A DNA stretch of 64,000 nucleotides from Mucilaginibacter kameinonensis (lineage in GTDB: Bacteria; Bacteroidota; Bacteroidia; Sphingobacteriales; Sphingobacteriaceae): contig NZ_RCWZ01000003.1 of the NCBI RefSeq assembly GCF_003675385.1, positions 682,001-746,000 on the forward strand. Reading direction: 5' to 3'. The translations under genes were made by a program, and so were the position numbers. The notes beneath the pieces are model-generated. The model was given only the letters and a program-made list of their open reading frames with translations. It was not told where the DNA came from and did not search any database. This document shows, piece after piece, positions 63,303 to 64,000 of this stretch. Position 1 is the first letter of the stretch, and each line of letters opens with the position of its first letter.

Positions 63303-64000
63303 TTATAATTTATACCTGAAACCACCAAGGAATAGTGTTTTGTAATAGTCGCTTTGTACAAGCGTTTGACCTGCAATATCCTGTTTGCCTAAAAACTCTT
63401 GTTGTTTTGCATCAAGACTGCCGTGCGGGTATTTTAAATAGATTTTGCTGGCAGCGTTGGTGATATTATTAACCTTACCATAGAAAGACAGCCTTTTGGC
63501 GATAGTTTTCTCAAAAGAAAAATCTAACTGATTATAGGCATGCTGATAAAAATCAAGGTTGTAGTACGGTGATACCTGTGCAAGACGCTCGCCTGTGTAA
63601 ACAAAGGCCAGCTGTATATCCAAACCTAACTTAGCGCTTTTGTACAGTACAGATGCATTGCCCACGTGGTCTGCCTGACCTTGCAGCGGACGGGTTTCAT
63701 CCACATTGGTTTGTTTTAAACCCAGGGTTGGATCATTTGAATAAAGCAGTTTGTTTGTAGTGATCCTTGAATGGGTATAGGTATAGTTAATTGAAAAGCC
63801 TATCACGCCAAAGAATTTAGTAGCCAAAGCTTCAAAACCATAGTTGGTTGCGTTACCCGGATCATTTTGAGGTTTAATAACCTGCGAGCTTGGGCCGCCA
63901 TCACGCACAACGAAATACTCAATAGGATTGTAGATCTTTTTGTAGAAAGAGCCCAACAATAACTGATCAGCACCACCCGGGAAAAACTCATAACGTACGT
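63303..64000 (-). CDS. TonB-dependent receptor, C-terminal part, cut by window edge
   Basis: The frame is open to base 64000 (upstream residues read VRYEFFPGGADQLLLGSF), so only the last 230 or so residues of the barrel are present. Barrel features are NYGFEALATKFFGVIGFSINYTYTHSR, LFLGGFRYKL at the end and alternating aromatic strands. VRYEFFPGGADQ with FYKKIYNPIE is typical of Bacteroidota outer-membrane receptors with a carboxypeptidase-like N-terminus. It leads a unit with the beta-helix lipoprotein. Confidence 0.9.
   Translation of the reverse strand, partial: VRYEFFPGGADQLLLGSFYKKIYNPIEYFVVRDGGPSSQVIKPQNDPGNATNYGFEALATKFFGVIGFSINYTYTHSRITTNKLLYSNDPTLGLKQTNVDETRPLQGQADHVGNASVLYKSAKLGLDIQLAFVYTGERLAQVSPYYNLDFYQHAYNQLDFSFEKTIAKRLSFYGKVNNITNAASKIYLKYPHGSLDAKQQEFLGKQDIAGQTLVQSDYYKTLFLGGFRYKL

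Noticed and set aside
1..64000. tRNA, rRNA or riboswitch genes
   Set aside because: No cloverleaf with a TTC-type arm, no rRNA core sequence and no recognisable riboswitch core was found on reading the intergenic regions.

Overview
The window looks like chromosomal DNA of a member of the Bacteroidota, most likely family Sphingobacteriaceae (Mucilaginibacter/Pedobacter-like). This is inferred from gene content: a SusC/SusD pair, several TonB-dependent receptors, a HmuY lipoprotein, a secreted protein with a type IX secretion (CHU_C, type B) C-terminus, a GH92 mannosidase, GIN/DUF2807, DUF5686 and PD40 proteins, and promoter-like TAnnTTTG boxes. No rRNA, tRNA, CRISPR array, integrase or transposase gene was seen.

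Layout. 1-2679 is the 3' part of a GH92 alpha-mannosidase running in from the left edge. 2.8-19.1 kb is mostly housekeeping and envelope genes: DUF4870, PPK2, PBP1A, a 1071-residue metalloprotease/propeller/barrel protein, an APH-fold kinase, a fasciclin protein, a zinc-less MsrB, a degenerate GIY-YIG protein, a LexA-like S24 regulator, a Spy-like protein, bioF-bioD, a 3-hydroxyacyl-CoA dehydrogenase and argS. 20.0-23.8 kb is a haem-uptake locus: TonB receptor then HmuY, divergent from an AraC regulator. 23.8-30.8 kb holds small accessory genes, a response regulator and a flavin amine oxidase. 30.8-36.1 kb is one 1770-residue secreted repeat protein. 36.6-42.5 kb is susC-susD followed by a secreted tyrosine-phosphatase-like enzyme. 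42.8-45.3 kb encodes an outer-membrane barrel with a kinase-like N-terminal motif pair. 45.7-46.0 kb is a small membrane-protein gene broken by one stop codon.

The most interesting region is 46.4-55.4 kb: nine tightly packed co-directional genes behind a long, possibly structured leader. They encode a GT-B-like transferase, a SpsF-type cytidylyltransferase, a two-subunit transketolase, a class III aminotransferase, an SDR, a HAD phosphatase fused to a NeuB-type synthase, a membrane di-iron hydroxylase and an SMR-family transporter. Together they read as a route to an unusual CMP-activated ulosonic (sialic-acid-like) sugar and its transfer to a surface glycan. The standard UDP-GlcNAc epimerase and legionaminic/pseudaminic genes are absent, and the transketolase step is unexpected.

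55.4-64 kb carries PD40, PepSY-like, DUF5686 and beta-barrel proteins, a second membrane hydroxylase, and at the right edge a TonB receptor/beta-helix lipoprotein/histidine phosphatase set. With susCD-phosphatase, this is the second outer-membrane importer paired with a secreted phosphatase in the window. Two intergenic regions (17.08-17.21 and 19.20-19.44 kb) hold inverted-repeat elements of REP or MITE type.
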